NCBI GenBank assembly: GCA_036563245.1 | Contig: DATCMU010000030.1 | Coordinates: 38,757-102,756 of the forward strand | Source of the DNA: DATCMU01 sp036563245 | GTDB taxonomy: Bacteria; Pseudomonadota; Alphaproteobacteria; Rhizobiales; Devosiaceae | Length of the DNA: 64,000 nucleotides | Direction: 5' to 3' | Shown here: positions 44,533-53,276 of the stretch, piece by piece | Numbering within the stretch: position 1 is the stretch's first letter | How the letters are laid out: the number at the start of each line of letters is the position of its first letter | The notes under the pieces: generated by a model | Databases searched by the model: none | Told to the model about the DNA's origin: nothing | What the model saw: the letters and a program-made list of their open reading frames with translations, nothing else | Position numbers and translations under genes: made by a program

Positions 44533-45880
44533 GCTCTTCAAGAACACCGCGGTTCGGTTGGCCGTGACTTTCGCGGCGCTGTTCGCGGTGATCTACCTGT
44601 TCGCCGGCGTTGCAACGCTCGGGGTCATCCAGTCGCAACTTGACGGGCGCGCCGACCGCCTGATCAAGGAAACCTCGGCGGTGATTTCGGCCACATACGG
44701 CAGCGCCGACATCACCGACCTCACGGACTCGGTGAACAGCTATGCCATTGCCGCACCGGGCAAGGATCGCATTTTTGTTCTCACCGATTCCGGCGGCCAG
44801 GTTCTGGCCGGCAACGTCACCGGCGGCGCCTTTGCCCAAGGGTGGACGACTGTGAGCGGCGCGACCCTCGGCCTGCCGGCGAACCGGCGCTATCGGGTCT
44901 TCACGACCGAGGTCGGGCCGACGCTCTTGAGTGTGGGAATGAGTGACGAGGACACGCGCTCGCTCCGCAATATCGCGTTGACCAGTTTTGGCTGGATCAG
45001 CGTTCTTGCTTTCGTTCTGGCTATCATCGGCGGCCTGTTGGTGGGGCGGCGCGCCCAGGCGAGACTGGACGGAATCGCAAACGCGATGGGTGCCGTGGGA
45101 CGCGGCGATCTTTCGGCACGCGCGGCGGTCTCGTCCCGGGACGACGACATCGATCAGGTCGCCCGCCAGATCAATGCCGCCCTCGAGCGGCTCGCTGCGC
45201 TGGTCGAGGGCATGCGTCAGGTCTCAAGCGATATTGCGCATGAACTGCGCACGCCGCTCAATCGGCTGGCGCTCACGGTCAACAGTGCCCGCGAACGGTT
45301 TGAATCCGGCGAAGACGTTGCCGCTGAACTGGAGGAGATCGAGACCGAGTGTTTCAGAATCAGCGAGACTTTCGATGCCCTGCTCAGGATCGCGCAGATC
45401 GAGGCTGGCGCACGCAAGGCCAGGTTCGCGCTGCTCCCGATCCGGCCGATCATCGAGGCAATCGGCGATGCCTATGCCGGGGTGGCCGAGGACGGTGGCC
45501 GGCATCTGGTCGTGCGGCTTCAGGCCGGACAGCCGCTGCGGGTCTCAGGCGATAGCGATCTGTTGACCCAGATGATCGCCAATCTCGTGGAAAACGCGCT
45601 GCGCCATACTCCGGAGGGTTCCACTGTTCGCATCGAGGCCGGGCAGGACGAACAAGAGCGCGTCCGGATATCGGTCAGCGACGACGGCCCCGGCATCCCC
45701 GAAGATGAGCGCGAAAGGGTTTTCCAGCGCCTCTATCGCCTCGACCGGGCACGCACGATCGACGGCAATGGCCTTGGGCTGAGCCTGGTCAAGGCGGTGG
45801 CTGAGCTCCATGGCGGTACGGTGAGGCTTGCGGACAATGCGCCAGGGCTTCGGGCGGTCGTCGTGATAGCCTCGGCTTAG
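44519..45880 (+). CDS. Sensor histidine kinase
   Basis: The start is ATG 44519 (MRRFRLFKNTAVRLAVTFAA). The 453-aa protein has membrane segments at about 12-36 and 155-177 with a periplasmic sensor region between, a HAMP linker, the H-box SSDIAHELRTPLNRL with H241, N-box LVENALRHTP and G-boxes DDGPGIPEDE and GNGLGLSLVK. It pairs with the overlapping response regulator. The ligand is unknown. It is the last chromosomal gene before the island. Confidence 0.9.
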   Translation: MRRFRLFKNTAVRLAVTFAALFAVIYLFAGVATLGVIQSQLDGRADRLIKETSAVISATYGSADITDLTDSVNSYAIAAPGKDRIFVLTDSGGQVLAGNVTGGAFAQGWTTVSGATLGLPANRRYRVFTTEVGPTLLSVGMSDEDTRSLRNIALTSFGWISVLAFVLAIIGGLLVGRRAQARLDGIANAMGAVGRGDLSARAAVSSRDDDIDQVARQINAALERLAALVEGMRQVSSDIAHELRTPLNRLALTVNSARERFESGEDVAAELEEIETECFRISETFDALLRIAQIEAGARKARFALLPIRPIIEAIGDAYAGVAEDGGRHLVVRLQAGQPLRVSGDSDLLTQMIANLVENALRHTPEGSTVRIEAGQDEQERVRISVSDDGPGIPEDERERVFQRLYRLDRARTIDGNGLGLSLVKAVAELHGGTVRLADNAPGLRAVVVIASA

Positions 45881-45966
45881 AGGGTTCAGCGGGACAACAC
45901 GCCCGATTGGAGAAGCGCTTGGCGCAAAGCGCGATCTCTGGAACCCATTGATTTCAGTGGAGAAAG

Positions 45967-46016
45967 AATGGCGCGCCCGAAGAGATTCGAACTCCTGACC
46001 CCCAGATTCGTAGTCT
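45967..46016 (-). repeat. Left attachment site: truncated tRNA-Arg 3' half
   Basis: The 50 bp match the right-end copy exactly, running from the CCA end into the anticodon loop; after TAGTCT the sequence diverges (CAAGAAATG here, GGTGCTCT in the intact tRNA). The fragment cannot form a tRNA. It is attL of the island. Confidence 0.93.
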
Positions 46017-46131
46017 CAAGAAATGAGTCTTCCCCTGCCCTATGTTGTTGCCGGACACATGACTAACCTATTGAATTCGCGTGATTCTGCCATTACCTTG
46101 TTTCGTGACGTTGCACCAAGTTGCCGGTTTC

Positions 46132-46153
46132 GGTGGCGACCCGGTGGCGACCC
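46132..46153 (+). repeat. Left-end tandem 11-bp repeat, candidate integrase arm sites
   Basis: GGTGGCGACCC occurs twice in perfect tandem, 22 bp before the integrase start. The same repeat, with one mismatch, recurs near the right end at 63771-63792. Paired arm-type sites of this kind are expected for binding by the N-terminal domain of P4-type integrases. Confidence 0.75.
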
Positions 46154-46174
46154 AAGACAGGAAAGATCTTCGGC

Positions 46175-47479
46175 ATGGAACCGGTCAAGCTCACCAAGCG
46201 TGTGGTGGACGCAAGCGAGCCGCAGGCGCAACGCTTTACGGTTTTTGATAGCGTGATCCCTGGCTTTGGATTGCGTGTCTATCCCTCGGGGGCCAAGTCC
46301 TGGATATTCGAATATCGCCCTGGTGAAGGCGGGCGGCAGGTCGCCAAGAAGCGGATCACGATCGGCAAGGCCTCTGACTTCACGCCGGAACAGGCGCGCA
46401 AGGTTGCCGACAAACTCCGTTCCAGCGTGAAGACCGGACAGGACCCGCAGGGTGACAAGGCCGCACAGCGCAAGGCACTGACGGTTGCCGAACTGGCGGA
46501 CGCCTTTCTGCGTGATCATGTCGGTGCCAAACGCAAGGCAAGCACCGGGGCGCATTATGCCGATGTGCTCAACCGGCTTGTAGTGCCCAGGATCGGCAAG
46601 ATGAAAGCCAGGGACGTGACCCGCGCCGATCTGGCGCGGTTGCATCTTGGGAACAAGAGCACGCCCTTTCAGGCCAACCGCATACTGGCCATTGTCGGCT
46701 CGATGTACGGATACGGGGGCAAGCACGGCCTGGTGCCCGAGGACATGAACCCGGCGCGCGGCATCGAACGCTTCAAGGAAGAAGGGCGCGAGCGCTATCT
46801 GTCGGTTGAGGAACTGGAGCGGCTGGGCGCGGCAATCCGGGTAGCGGAAACGACAGGAATTCCCTGGAAGATCGACCCGCGCAAGAAGATCAAGCACCTC
46901 AGAAAGGACAACCGGGCAACCGTGATCGGTGAACACGCAGCGGCGGCCCTGCGCCTGCTGATCTTCACCGGTGCGCGGCTTGGCGAAATCCTCACCCTCA
47001 AATGGGAGCATGTGGACTTCGACCGGGGTCTTCTGCGCCTGCCAGATTCCAAAACCGGGCAGAAGGTGATCGTGCTCAACGCACCTGCCCTGTCGGTCCT
47101 GTCCAACCTCACACGGATCGGCACCTACGTGATCGCCGGCGAGAATGCCGGAACGCCGGACGAAAAGCCGCGATCCGACCTCAAGCGCCCCTGGGCGATG
47201 GTGAGACGGCAGGCCAATCTCGAAGGGCTGCGCATCCACGACCTGCGCCACAACTTCGCGGCCTTCGGTGCTGGCGGTGGCATGGGCCTGCCGATCATCG
47301 GCAAGCTTCTCGGCCACTCACAGCCACAAACCACGGCGCGCTATGCCCATCTCGACAACGATCCGCTGCGCCGCGCCTCGAACGCCATCGGTGCAACGCT
47401 CGCCCACGCTATGGGGGAAGGCAGGCAAAGCGACAACGTTGTGGATCTGCGGAAAAGTGCGACCAAGCCAACCGATTGA
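46175..47479 (+). CDS. Tyrosine-type site-specific integrase of the island (P4-like)
   Basis: The start is ATG 46175 after AGGAAAG; a TTG 18 codons upstream would run through the arm repeats and is rejected. The 434-aa protein has an N-terminal DUF4102-like arm-binding region (KLTKRVVDASEP, FGLRVYPSGAKSW), a core-binding SAM-like domain, and the catalytic set R268 (TGARLGE), H355-R358 (HDLRHN), H381 (LGHSQ) and nucleophile Y390. It should integrate and excise the island at tRNA-Arg. It is the gene closest to attL, as usual. Confidence 0.93.
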   Translation: MEPVKLTKRVVDASEPQAQRFTVFDSVIPGFGLRVYPSGAKSWIFEYRPGEGGRQVAKKRITIGKASDFTPEQARKVADKLRSSVKTGQDPQGDKAAQRKALTVAELADAFLRDHVGAKRKASTGAHYADVLNRLVVPRIGKMKARDVTRADLARLHLGNKSTPFQANRILAIVGSMYGYGGKHGLVPEDMNPARGIERFKEEGRERYLSVEELERLGAAIRVAETTGIPWKIDPRKKIKHLRKDNRATVIGEHAAAALRLLIFTGARLGEILTLKWEHVDFDRGLLRLPDSKTGQKVIVLNAPALSVLSNLTRIGTYVIAGENAGTPDEKPRSDLKRPWAMVRRQANLEGLRIHDLRHNFAAFGAGGGMGLPIIGKLLGHSQPQTTARYAHLDNDPLRRASNAIGATLAHAMGEGRQSDNVVDLRKSATKPTD

Positions 47480-47893
47480 GTAACCGATCCGTCGACGCAT
47501 ACTCATCCTTATTCCAACGGCTGCGCAATATCCGTTTGATTGAACTCACCTGATCAGCAGGCTTCGTGGCGTTTGAGGTTGTGGATCTGTTTATTCCTTC
47601 GTCATTGTGGCGGGACCCAAATCCGCTTCAAATCACAACCTCAAGCCTGTGCCACAGGCGCGACCGGGGAACGCTCTGTGGACCGAAGGTCGTCAGCCAC
47701 CGCCACCTTCCCGATCTTGGCATGGAGCTCCGGCAGCAAGCTCCGATCGATCGCTGACGCCTCGCCCCGGCCGCGAGTGGAAAGTCAGAGCGTGGCGGGG
47801 GACCGTCGGCGGATATCGAACGACAGGTCGCAGCCGATCTGTGTCTTTGCAGAATGTCGGTCTCCCACTTAAAGAACCGAAGCGCTCATTGTC
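47480..47893. other. Gene-free stretch, 414 bp
   Basis: No reading frame here has family-like sequence or a ribosome-binding site. It contains neither a recognisable hairpin with T tract nor insertion-sequence ends. It may be a remnant between the integrase and the exported-protein gene. Confidence 0.5.
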
Positions 47894-48346
47894 TTACAGC
47901 TTGCACGTCCCGGATGAGAATACTGCCGGCGCGCCGCGTCCGGCTGACGGCAATCCCTTGTAGTGATAGACAAACCTCACGCCGTCTTTGCCATTCTTGT
48001 TGGGCCAGCATATTTCCAGATCGACCTTCACCTTCGATGCGTTTGGGCTGAGCCCCTTGATAAACGGCACCGGCATTTTGAAAAAGCGCCCAACAAATGC
48101 GGATGGCTGCGCAAAACAGTTTTCAATGCGTTTCCGGTCTGCTGCCGGCAACGACTTCCAGTCATCGTTGATGAACTCGCGTTGTACCTTCATGCCGCCC
48201 CTTCCCGGCCCGACCTCATTCGACGCAAGGGCCACGTTGACCGAAGCGCAGAGAATCGTGACATCCGCGGCCTGCGACTGCGGGACCGCAACGAAACCGA
48301 TGGCGGAAACCAGGCTAGCTAAAGAGATTGCTGCAAATTTGTTCAT
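47894..48346 (-). CDS. Small exported protein of the TPS cluster, unknown function
   Basis: The start is ATG 48346 (MNKFAAIS) after GGGAGGGAAAG. The 150-aa protein has a signal peptide (FAAISLASLVSAIGFVAVPQ, cleavage SQA-ADV). The mature part has paired Cys (TILCASVN, ENCFAQ, EICWPN, GTCKL) that could form two disulfides. It lies on the same strand as, and downstream of, the TPS genes. I do not recognise a family. It could be a periplasmic accessory to TPS export. Confidence 0.72.
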   Translation of the reverse strand: MNKFAAISLASLVSAIGFVAVPQSQAADVTILCASVNVALASNEVGPGRGGMKVQREFINDDWKSLPAADRKRIENCFAQPSAFVGRFFKMPVPFIKGLSPNASKVKVDLEICWPNKNGKDGVRFVYHYKGLPSAGRGAPAVFSSGTCKL

Positions 48347-48381
48347 TCTTTCCCTCCCAGCAGAGCAGCGGCGCTCCCCCT

Positions 48382-48776
48382 TCAATGCACGGTGATTTTG
48401 GTGCTGACCGTATTGGTCATGTAGGTGCGGTTGTTGATCCGGTAGAGCATGAACGCCGATGGCTTGTACTTTCCCGCATTTCCCGTGGTCAGGCCGATCG
48501 TTGGATGCGTGCCGCCATCGCTGCCCTTCTTGATGTCAAAATGCGTCAAGCAAGGGGGGCCCTCAGTGTTCCAGAGAAAGCAGAACTGCTGGATGCACGG
48601 CCGTTTAGGCTGACAAGTGAATTGGTGCGAGGGTTGGATGGTTTGATGGTGCCGGTCGGCCGGCCCCCTGTAGAGGTCGCCCTTGCGCCAAGGCAGTCCA
48701 AGCAGCACACGCTCGCGGGCACGTACGGAACTAGCAAGAAAGCGACTAGGTTAGCGACAGCCTGCGGCAACTTCAT
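48382..48776 (-). pseudogene. Small exported protein gene, apparently frameshifted
   Basis: An ATG at 48776 overlaps the tpsA stop as ATGA and starts MKLPQAVANLVAFLLVPYVP, a good signal peptide. That frame ends at 48546. Another frame continues to 48382 with convincing protein (FCFLWNTEGPPCLTHFDIKK, then KYKPSAFMLYRINNRTYM). Adding one G to the G5 run at about 48663-48667 would join them into roughly 131 aa. So this is a broken gene, a sequencing error, or a slippage-regulated gene. The weaker alternative is a separate 108-aa gene in the second frame only. Confidence 0.48.
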
Positions 48777-51445
48777 CGCCCAGGTTGAGATGCAACTGCC
48801 ACGCCCAAATCTATAAGGCTTCCAACTGTCGCTTTTGTCTCACCCTCCAGCAAGGCGGGCAAAATTCCGGCCGGACCGGCAGCGCCCGGAATGGTGAGCG
48901 CATTCTTCATGTACGACTCTGCCGAATACGCGAGTGCCTTTGCGGTGTAATTGAATGTTCCAGCAAGTAACGGACCTCTTATGGGACCATTTTTTGCTAC
49001 TATTTCCTCTGTAGCCCTGTCGATACAATTGAACATAAGCTCGTTTAGCGCCATGAAAAATACGCTCGCGGCTACATCCCCACCAGACAGACTCTTTTTT
49101 AGCAGATCTTCTAATGAAGCACGAAACTGAAATTGCAAATCTAGTGGTAAATTTGTAACAAACGGGTAAACGGCACGGAATACCGCATCCTTAAATACCG
49201 GATACGTCAAATAAAATAAAGGCAGAGATGGATTCAGTAAATTGCTTACGCTTCGATTTGGCGAAACAGTGGGCGGAGTGGAAATTGGAACAAACCGCGC
49301 GGTAGACGTTAGCCCACTAGGCAAAACCTCGGCCACACGAGAAAACTTCATAGCTCGATTATAGTACCAGGATTGACCTCCGCCCAAATTGTATTCGTAG
49401 ACAATACCAAGATCGTAACCCTGCGCTGCGTTCTGTTGCTGCAAATAGCTCGCATATCCTGAATAATCATAAAAGTAATCAATGACGTCTTCCGCAATAT
49501 TATATTGGTGGCTATAATAAGTAACGTTGCCGCCGTTCGTGAGAATGTGTGCACCTGCACCTGAATTGAGGACACTTGAATTCACCTGACTGCGCTCGCC
49601 AGATGTCATGTAGGGCCACCAGGCCGTGAACGCGTCTTGGCCCTGCACGCTGGTCGACATGAAATCAGGAAATGGACCTCCGTAGTTCAACCAGTCTTCG
49701 AACACGCTTTGGCTTTCCTGCTCGAACGCCAAGATGCCCTGCAAGTGTTCTGAAGTGCTTGCTGCGCCGGGATATTGCGGGTCGGAACCTGTCAGTTGAT
49801 AGTTTCCGCGAAGGCTCGAATACAGGAAAATGTTGTAGTCGGCGTCGGCGTCCAACAAAACGTTGAGAGCGCCCGAGGAAGAGCCTATCGTCACCCCGCT
49901 ATCGAGGGTAATGCCGTCATCTCCGAATATCTTGAGCGTCGCGTCCGACCCTTTGGTTTTTATGATGTCCGTTTTGACGTCGACGGAGCCGCCGTAGATT
50001 ATGGCGGTGGCGCCACCACCCTGGTTCAGCACATTCGTGTAGGTTGCGACGTTTGATCCGTCGATGATAGCGATGCCGGGATCGAACAGAGCTGTCCCGG
50101 AAGTCCCATTGGCCGATCCCAACAGGACATCCAGCCCGGCATCGTCGAGCAGGCCGGCACTCGATATTTCTGCATATCCACCATCGCCGGATGCAGAGCC
50201 GCCGCTTACGTCAATCGTACCGCGGGCGCTCGTGGCCTGATCCGACCAAAGCACGACCTTACCGCCATTGCCATCGCTGGTGGCCGAGGCATCAATCGTT
50301 GAATTGGGATCCATGCTCACGGTGGTGGCATGGGCGATCGGGGTATCTTCGACCTGCACCTTGGTTGGATCAACGACGGATGAGTTTGGGTTGCCGCCCT
50401 GCACGTCGCCGCCGATCAGTACGCTGCCCCCGCCCTTCCAACCAAAGGCATCGATTGTTGCAGCGGCAAGTTCGATGTTCTCAGCGCTGATCTGGATCTT
50501 GCCGCCTGTCTCGCTGGCGTTGAGACCTGAGGCCGAGAGCTTGCCCGAGACCTTGATCGTCTGGGTCGGGGCGTCGGCCGACTTGGTGTCCGCCGTCGCC
50601 GCTGAGAGAACGATCTTGCCGTTCTTTAGCCCCACCGAGTCCGCCTCGATGTTGCCGGTGTTGTTGATCACCGAATCTACCACGGTCCGCGCGGCGGATG
50701 CGGTGAGTTGCACTGTGCCGCCGTCGGCCTTGAGCAAGCCGGAGTTGCTGACGAGGTCGGAGAGGGGTTTGCCGGTGCTCACGTCGATCACCTGGCTCGC
50801 CACGCCGTCGTCGAGAGCGAGGTTGATCAGGTTGTCGCCATAAAGATCGAGGGTGAAGGTATTGCCCGAGGCAAGGCTCACCTTGCCAAGCTTCGCCGTC
50901 ACCGTCCCGGCATTCCGCACGCCCGGAGCGACAAGCGCAGCCATTCCCCCTTCGGAGACATTGATAGTCCCCAGGTTGACGATCGAGGCTCCGGGACTGC
51001 CGGGCTTGTTGAACGTGAAGTTGCCGGCCATGAAGTCGGCATTGGAGATGTCGGACGTGGTCGCGACCATTCCACCGACATCGACCGTGGCGTTTTTGCC
51101 GAATACCACACCGTCGGGATTGACCAGGAACACCTGACCGTTGGCGTTGAGTTGCCCGGCAATCGTCGAGGTTCCTTCGCCGCCCGTCACACGGTTAAGG
51201 GTGACGGACTGCACATCGGGCTGGTTGAAGGTGGTGCTCTCGTCGAGCCCGATGTTGAAGCTGCGCCAGTCGATGATCGCCTTGTCGCTGGACTGATCGA
51301 CAGTGACGGCAGTGGTTCCTTCGCCGGACACCGTGGCATCGCCTGCGACCACGGTCGAACCCAGCGGATTGGCAAGGAGAGGACTGGCTGCGAACGGCAC
51401 CAGGGCGGTGCTCATCAGCAGAAGGGCCTTGGTTCCCTGTTTCAT
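48773..51445 (-). CDS. Two-partner secretion exoprotein (TpsA, filamentous haemagglutinin-type)
   Basis: The start is ATG 51445 (MKQGTKALLLMSTALVPFAA), giving a signal peptide cleaved near LLA-NP; it is eight codons inside the longest frame. The 890-aa protein has an N-terminal TPS domain (about 27-240) with the hallmark FLVNPDGVVFGKNATVDVGG and MVATTSDI, then Gly/Ser/Asp-rich beta-helix repeats to about residue 520. The last 320 residues differ: Tyr-rich, then predicted helical and hydrophobic, and encoded by AT-richer DNA. It would be exported by the adjacent TpsB. At 890 aa it is short for an adhesin and lacks a VENN motif. Confidence 0.9.
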   Translation of the reverse strand: MKQGTKALLLMSTALVPFAASPLLANPLGSTVVAGDATVSGEGTTAVTVDQSSDKAIIDWRSFNIGLDESTTFNQPDVQSVTLNRVTGGEGTSTIAGQLNANGQVFLVNPDGVVFGKNATVDVGGMVATTSDISNADFMAGNFTFNKPGSPGASIVNLGTINVSEGGMAALVAPGVRNAGTVTAKLGKVSLASGNTFTLDLYGDNLINLALDDGVASQVIDVSTGKPLSDLVSNSGLLKADGGTVQLTASAARTVVDSVINNTGNIEADSVGLKNGKIVLSAATADTKSADAPTQTIKVSGKLSASGLNASETGGKIQISAENIELAAATIDAFGWKGGGSVLIGGDVQGGNPNSSVVDPTKVQVEDTPIAHATTVSMDPNSTIDASATSDGNGGKVVLWSDQATSARGTIDVSGGSASGDGGYAEISSAGLLDDAGLDVLLGSANGTSGTALFDPGIAIIDGSNVATYTNVLNQGGGATAIIYGGSVDVKTDIIKTKGSDATLKIFGDDGITLDSGVTIGSSSGALNVLLDADADYNIFLYSSLRGNYQLTGSDPQYPGAASTSEHLQGILAFEQESQSVFEDWLNYGGPFPDFMSTSVQGQDAFTAWWPYMTSGERSQVNSSVLNSGAGAHILTNGGNVTYYSHQYNIAEDVIDYFYDYSGYASYLQQQNAAQGYDLGIVYEYNLGGGQSWYYNRAMKFSRVAEVLPSGLTSTARFVPISTPPTVSPNRSVSNLLNPSLPLFYLTYPVFKDAVFRAVYPFVTNLPLDLQFQFRASLEDLLKKSLSGGDVAASVFFMALNELMFNCIDRATEEIVAKNGPIRGPLLAGTFNYTAKALAYSAESYMKNALTIPGAAGPAGILPALLEGETKATVGSLIDLGVAVASQPGR

Positions 51446-51455
51446 CCTTGCCTCC

Positions 51456-53123
51456 TTAGTAGCTGGCACCCGTGGTCAAAAAGAACCGCCAGTCCCTGTC
51501 GTCCCTGCCGCTTAGCGGCTTGGTCGCGGAAAGATCCGCATTCCAGTTGTCGGTACCCAGCCGCAGGCCAACGCCGGCCGACGAGCCACTGGCCGTCTTG
51601 TCGGTACCGACTGAAGGATCGATGCGGTAGATCTGGCCAAAATCGACAAAGCCATAAAGTTGGGTGGTCTTGAGGGGGTTGTTCGGGAGGCTGGGATCAA
51701 AACGCAGTTCCCCGCTCACCGAGATGCAGCTGTCACCGGTGATCTCGGAGGGATCGAACGCGCGGCCCATGTCCTTGCCCCCGTATCCGCATTCCTCGGG
51801 CGACAGGAGCGGAGTGAAGGCGTACTGGCCGTCGATTGCCGCCTTGTAGGAGAAACCCTTGCCCAACCGTTGCGTACGATTGACGGAGGCCCTGAGCGTG
51901 GTGAAATCCACACGGCCGTTCTCGCGGGAGGCATCAGGGTTGTTGTTCGTGGTGCTTCCCAGGCCGACAAACCCGTGGCTCAGGGTCAGGTTCATCTGGT
52001 TGATGCCGTTGAAATTGTCTGCAATGTCCGCATCGGCCTTGACCCTGATGCCGCGAAGGCGGTCAAGGCTACTGACTGACCCGAGCATGTCGCCCTCGTT
52101 GTCCGACATGAACATCAGGGCTGAAAGCGTGAGGTTCCTGTCGCGGCTGCGGATCACCGGGTAGCTGAAACCAAAATCGGCCGAGAGGCTCTTGGATTTG
52201 AAGTCCAATGCCTCGAGCGTTGCCGTGCCTGGCGCGCCCCAGGAGTAGCTGACGTCGCCGAATGCCTGCAGCCCCTCGCTGTTGAGGACCTGCTTGTAGC
52301 CAAGGGAGACGTATTTGAGTTCCTTGAGTTGCGTGGTGCCGGCCAGCGAGACCGTCAGGGCCTCGTGCATGTGCGCGATGTTGTTGAAGGTCGCGCCGAG
52401 GTCGAACTCCCAGGGACCCCTGGCTTCGGTGCCGTGGTTGTCGACTTGTGCCCACGCATCGAGATGCTTCTCTTTGGCCTCGACGATCAGGGTCGAGGCA
52501 TCCGGGTTGGTCGCTGACGCCTGGAACCGCGAAGTCACCGAGATCCCCGGCAGGTCTCCCGCCAGCAGCAGGTAACGTTCGATCGTCTTGATATTGGCCG
52601 GGTGCTCGGCGGTTATCCTGGTCGCGTAGTCGGAGAAGAAGTCGCGGTACTTGCCAAGGCTATCCGGCCACTGGACTGCATCCACATATCCCTCGATGAC
52701 CTTCAGGGTAACTGTGGCTCCTTTTGGATCGAGATCCTGCGGCGGAACCATGGCGCGCGAGAGCACGTATCCGTCATTACCGTACTTGGCGGTAATCTGC
52801 CGGGCGAGGTCATAGATCGCGGCCAGCGTCACAGTCTTGCCCTCGATCCCCGAGGTCAGTTCCTGGAAGTCATTGGCCGAATAGACAGTGCTGCCCACCA
52901 CCTGAACGCTGGCAACCTTCAGCGTGATCGAGGCGGCTCCGCTGGGTGGCACGGAACTGGGAAGGTGGATGGTCTCTGCGGGCTTGGCTTTGGGTGCTGT
53001 CTGCTGAACGAATCGCTGAGCGGGACGCCCCGGTTCTTCGCTCGAGGGAACCTGTGCCAATACAATTACCGGCAGGCTCACCAACGCGAACGCAATAAGC
53101 CCCAAACCAATACGGCCAAACAC
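51456..53123 (-). CDS. Two-partner secretion outer-membrane transporter (TpsB, ShlB/FhaC type)
   Basis: The 555-aa protein starts at GTG 53123 and has a signal peptide (GRIGLGLIAFALVSLPVIVL, cleavage ending LAQ). POTRA domains follow (ITLKVASVQVVGSTVYSAND, then VTLKVIEGYVDAVQWPDSLG), then a beta-barrel from about residue 230 ending WRFFLTTGASY with the terminal aromatic expected for BAM substrates. The loop-6 region reads GRAFDPSEITGD instead of the usual VRGY, keeping the Arg. It lies 10 bp upstream of tpsA on the same strand. Confidence 0.92.
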   Translation of the reverse strand: MFGRIGLGLIAFALVSLPVIVLAQVPSSEEPGRPAQRFVQQTAPKAKPAETIHLPSSVPPSGAASITLKVASVQVVGSTVYSANDFQELTSGIEGKTVTLAAIYDLARQITAKYGNDGYVLSRAMVPPQDLDPKGATVTLKVIEGYVDAVQWPDSLGKYRDFFSDYATRITAEHPANIKTIERYLLLAGDLPGISVTSRFQASATNPDASTLIVEAKEKHLDAWAQVDNHGTEARGPWEFDLGATFNNIAHMHEALTVSLAGTTQLKELKYVSLGYKQVLNSEGLQAFGDVSYSWGAPGTATLEALDFKSKSLSADFGFSYPVIRSRDRNLTLSALMFMSDNEGDMLGSVSSLDRLRGIRVKADADIADNFNGINQMNLTLSHGFVGLGSTTNNNPDASRENGRVDFTTLRASVNRTQRLGKGFSYKAAIDGQYAFTPLLSPEECGYGGKDMGRAFDPSEITGDSCISVSGELRFDPSLPNNPLKTTQLYGFVDFGQIYRIDPSVGTDKTASGSSAGVGLRLGTDNWNADLSATKPLSGRDDRDWRFFLTTGASY

Positions 53124-53276
53124 CAGACCGCGCCCCCGAAACAGTCATTAACAACCTCTTACAGAACGTCAGTCATGCGGGCATATTGGTCAACCTAGAA
53201 GATTCGATAGCTTCAATGCCCCGTCACAATACAAGATAGTTTCGGTCAATGACCTCAGTTGACTGAGCTAAATGCC

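Noticed and set aside
46023..46256. 77-codon frame beginning just inside attL
   Set aside because: It runs through the arm repeats and the integrase start in another frame; no protein-like features.
47540..47963. Several overlapping short frames after the integrase
   Set aside because: None has a ribosome-binding site, signal peptide or recognisable motif, and they overlap each other in all frames.
48382..51445. Contact-dependent inhibition (CdiBAI) reading of the TPS cluster
   Set aside because: TpsA is only 890 aa, has no VENN motif, and the small downstream proteins have signal peptides, whereas CdiI immunity proteins are cytoplasmic. The variable C-terminus is still noted as a finding.
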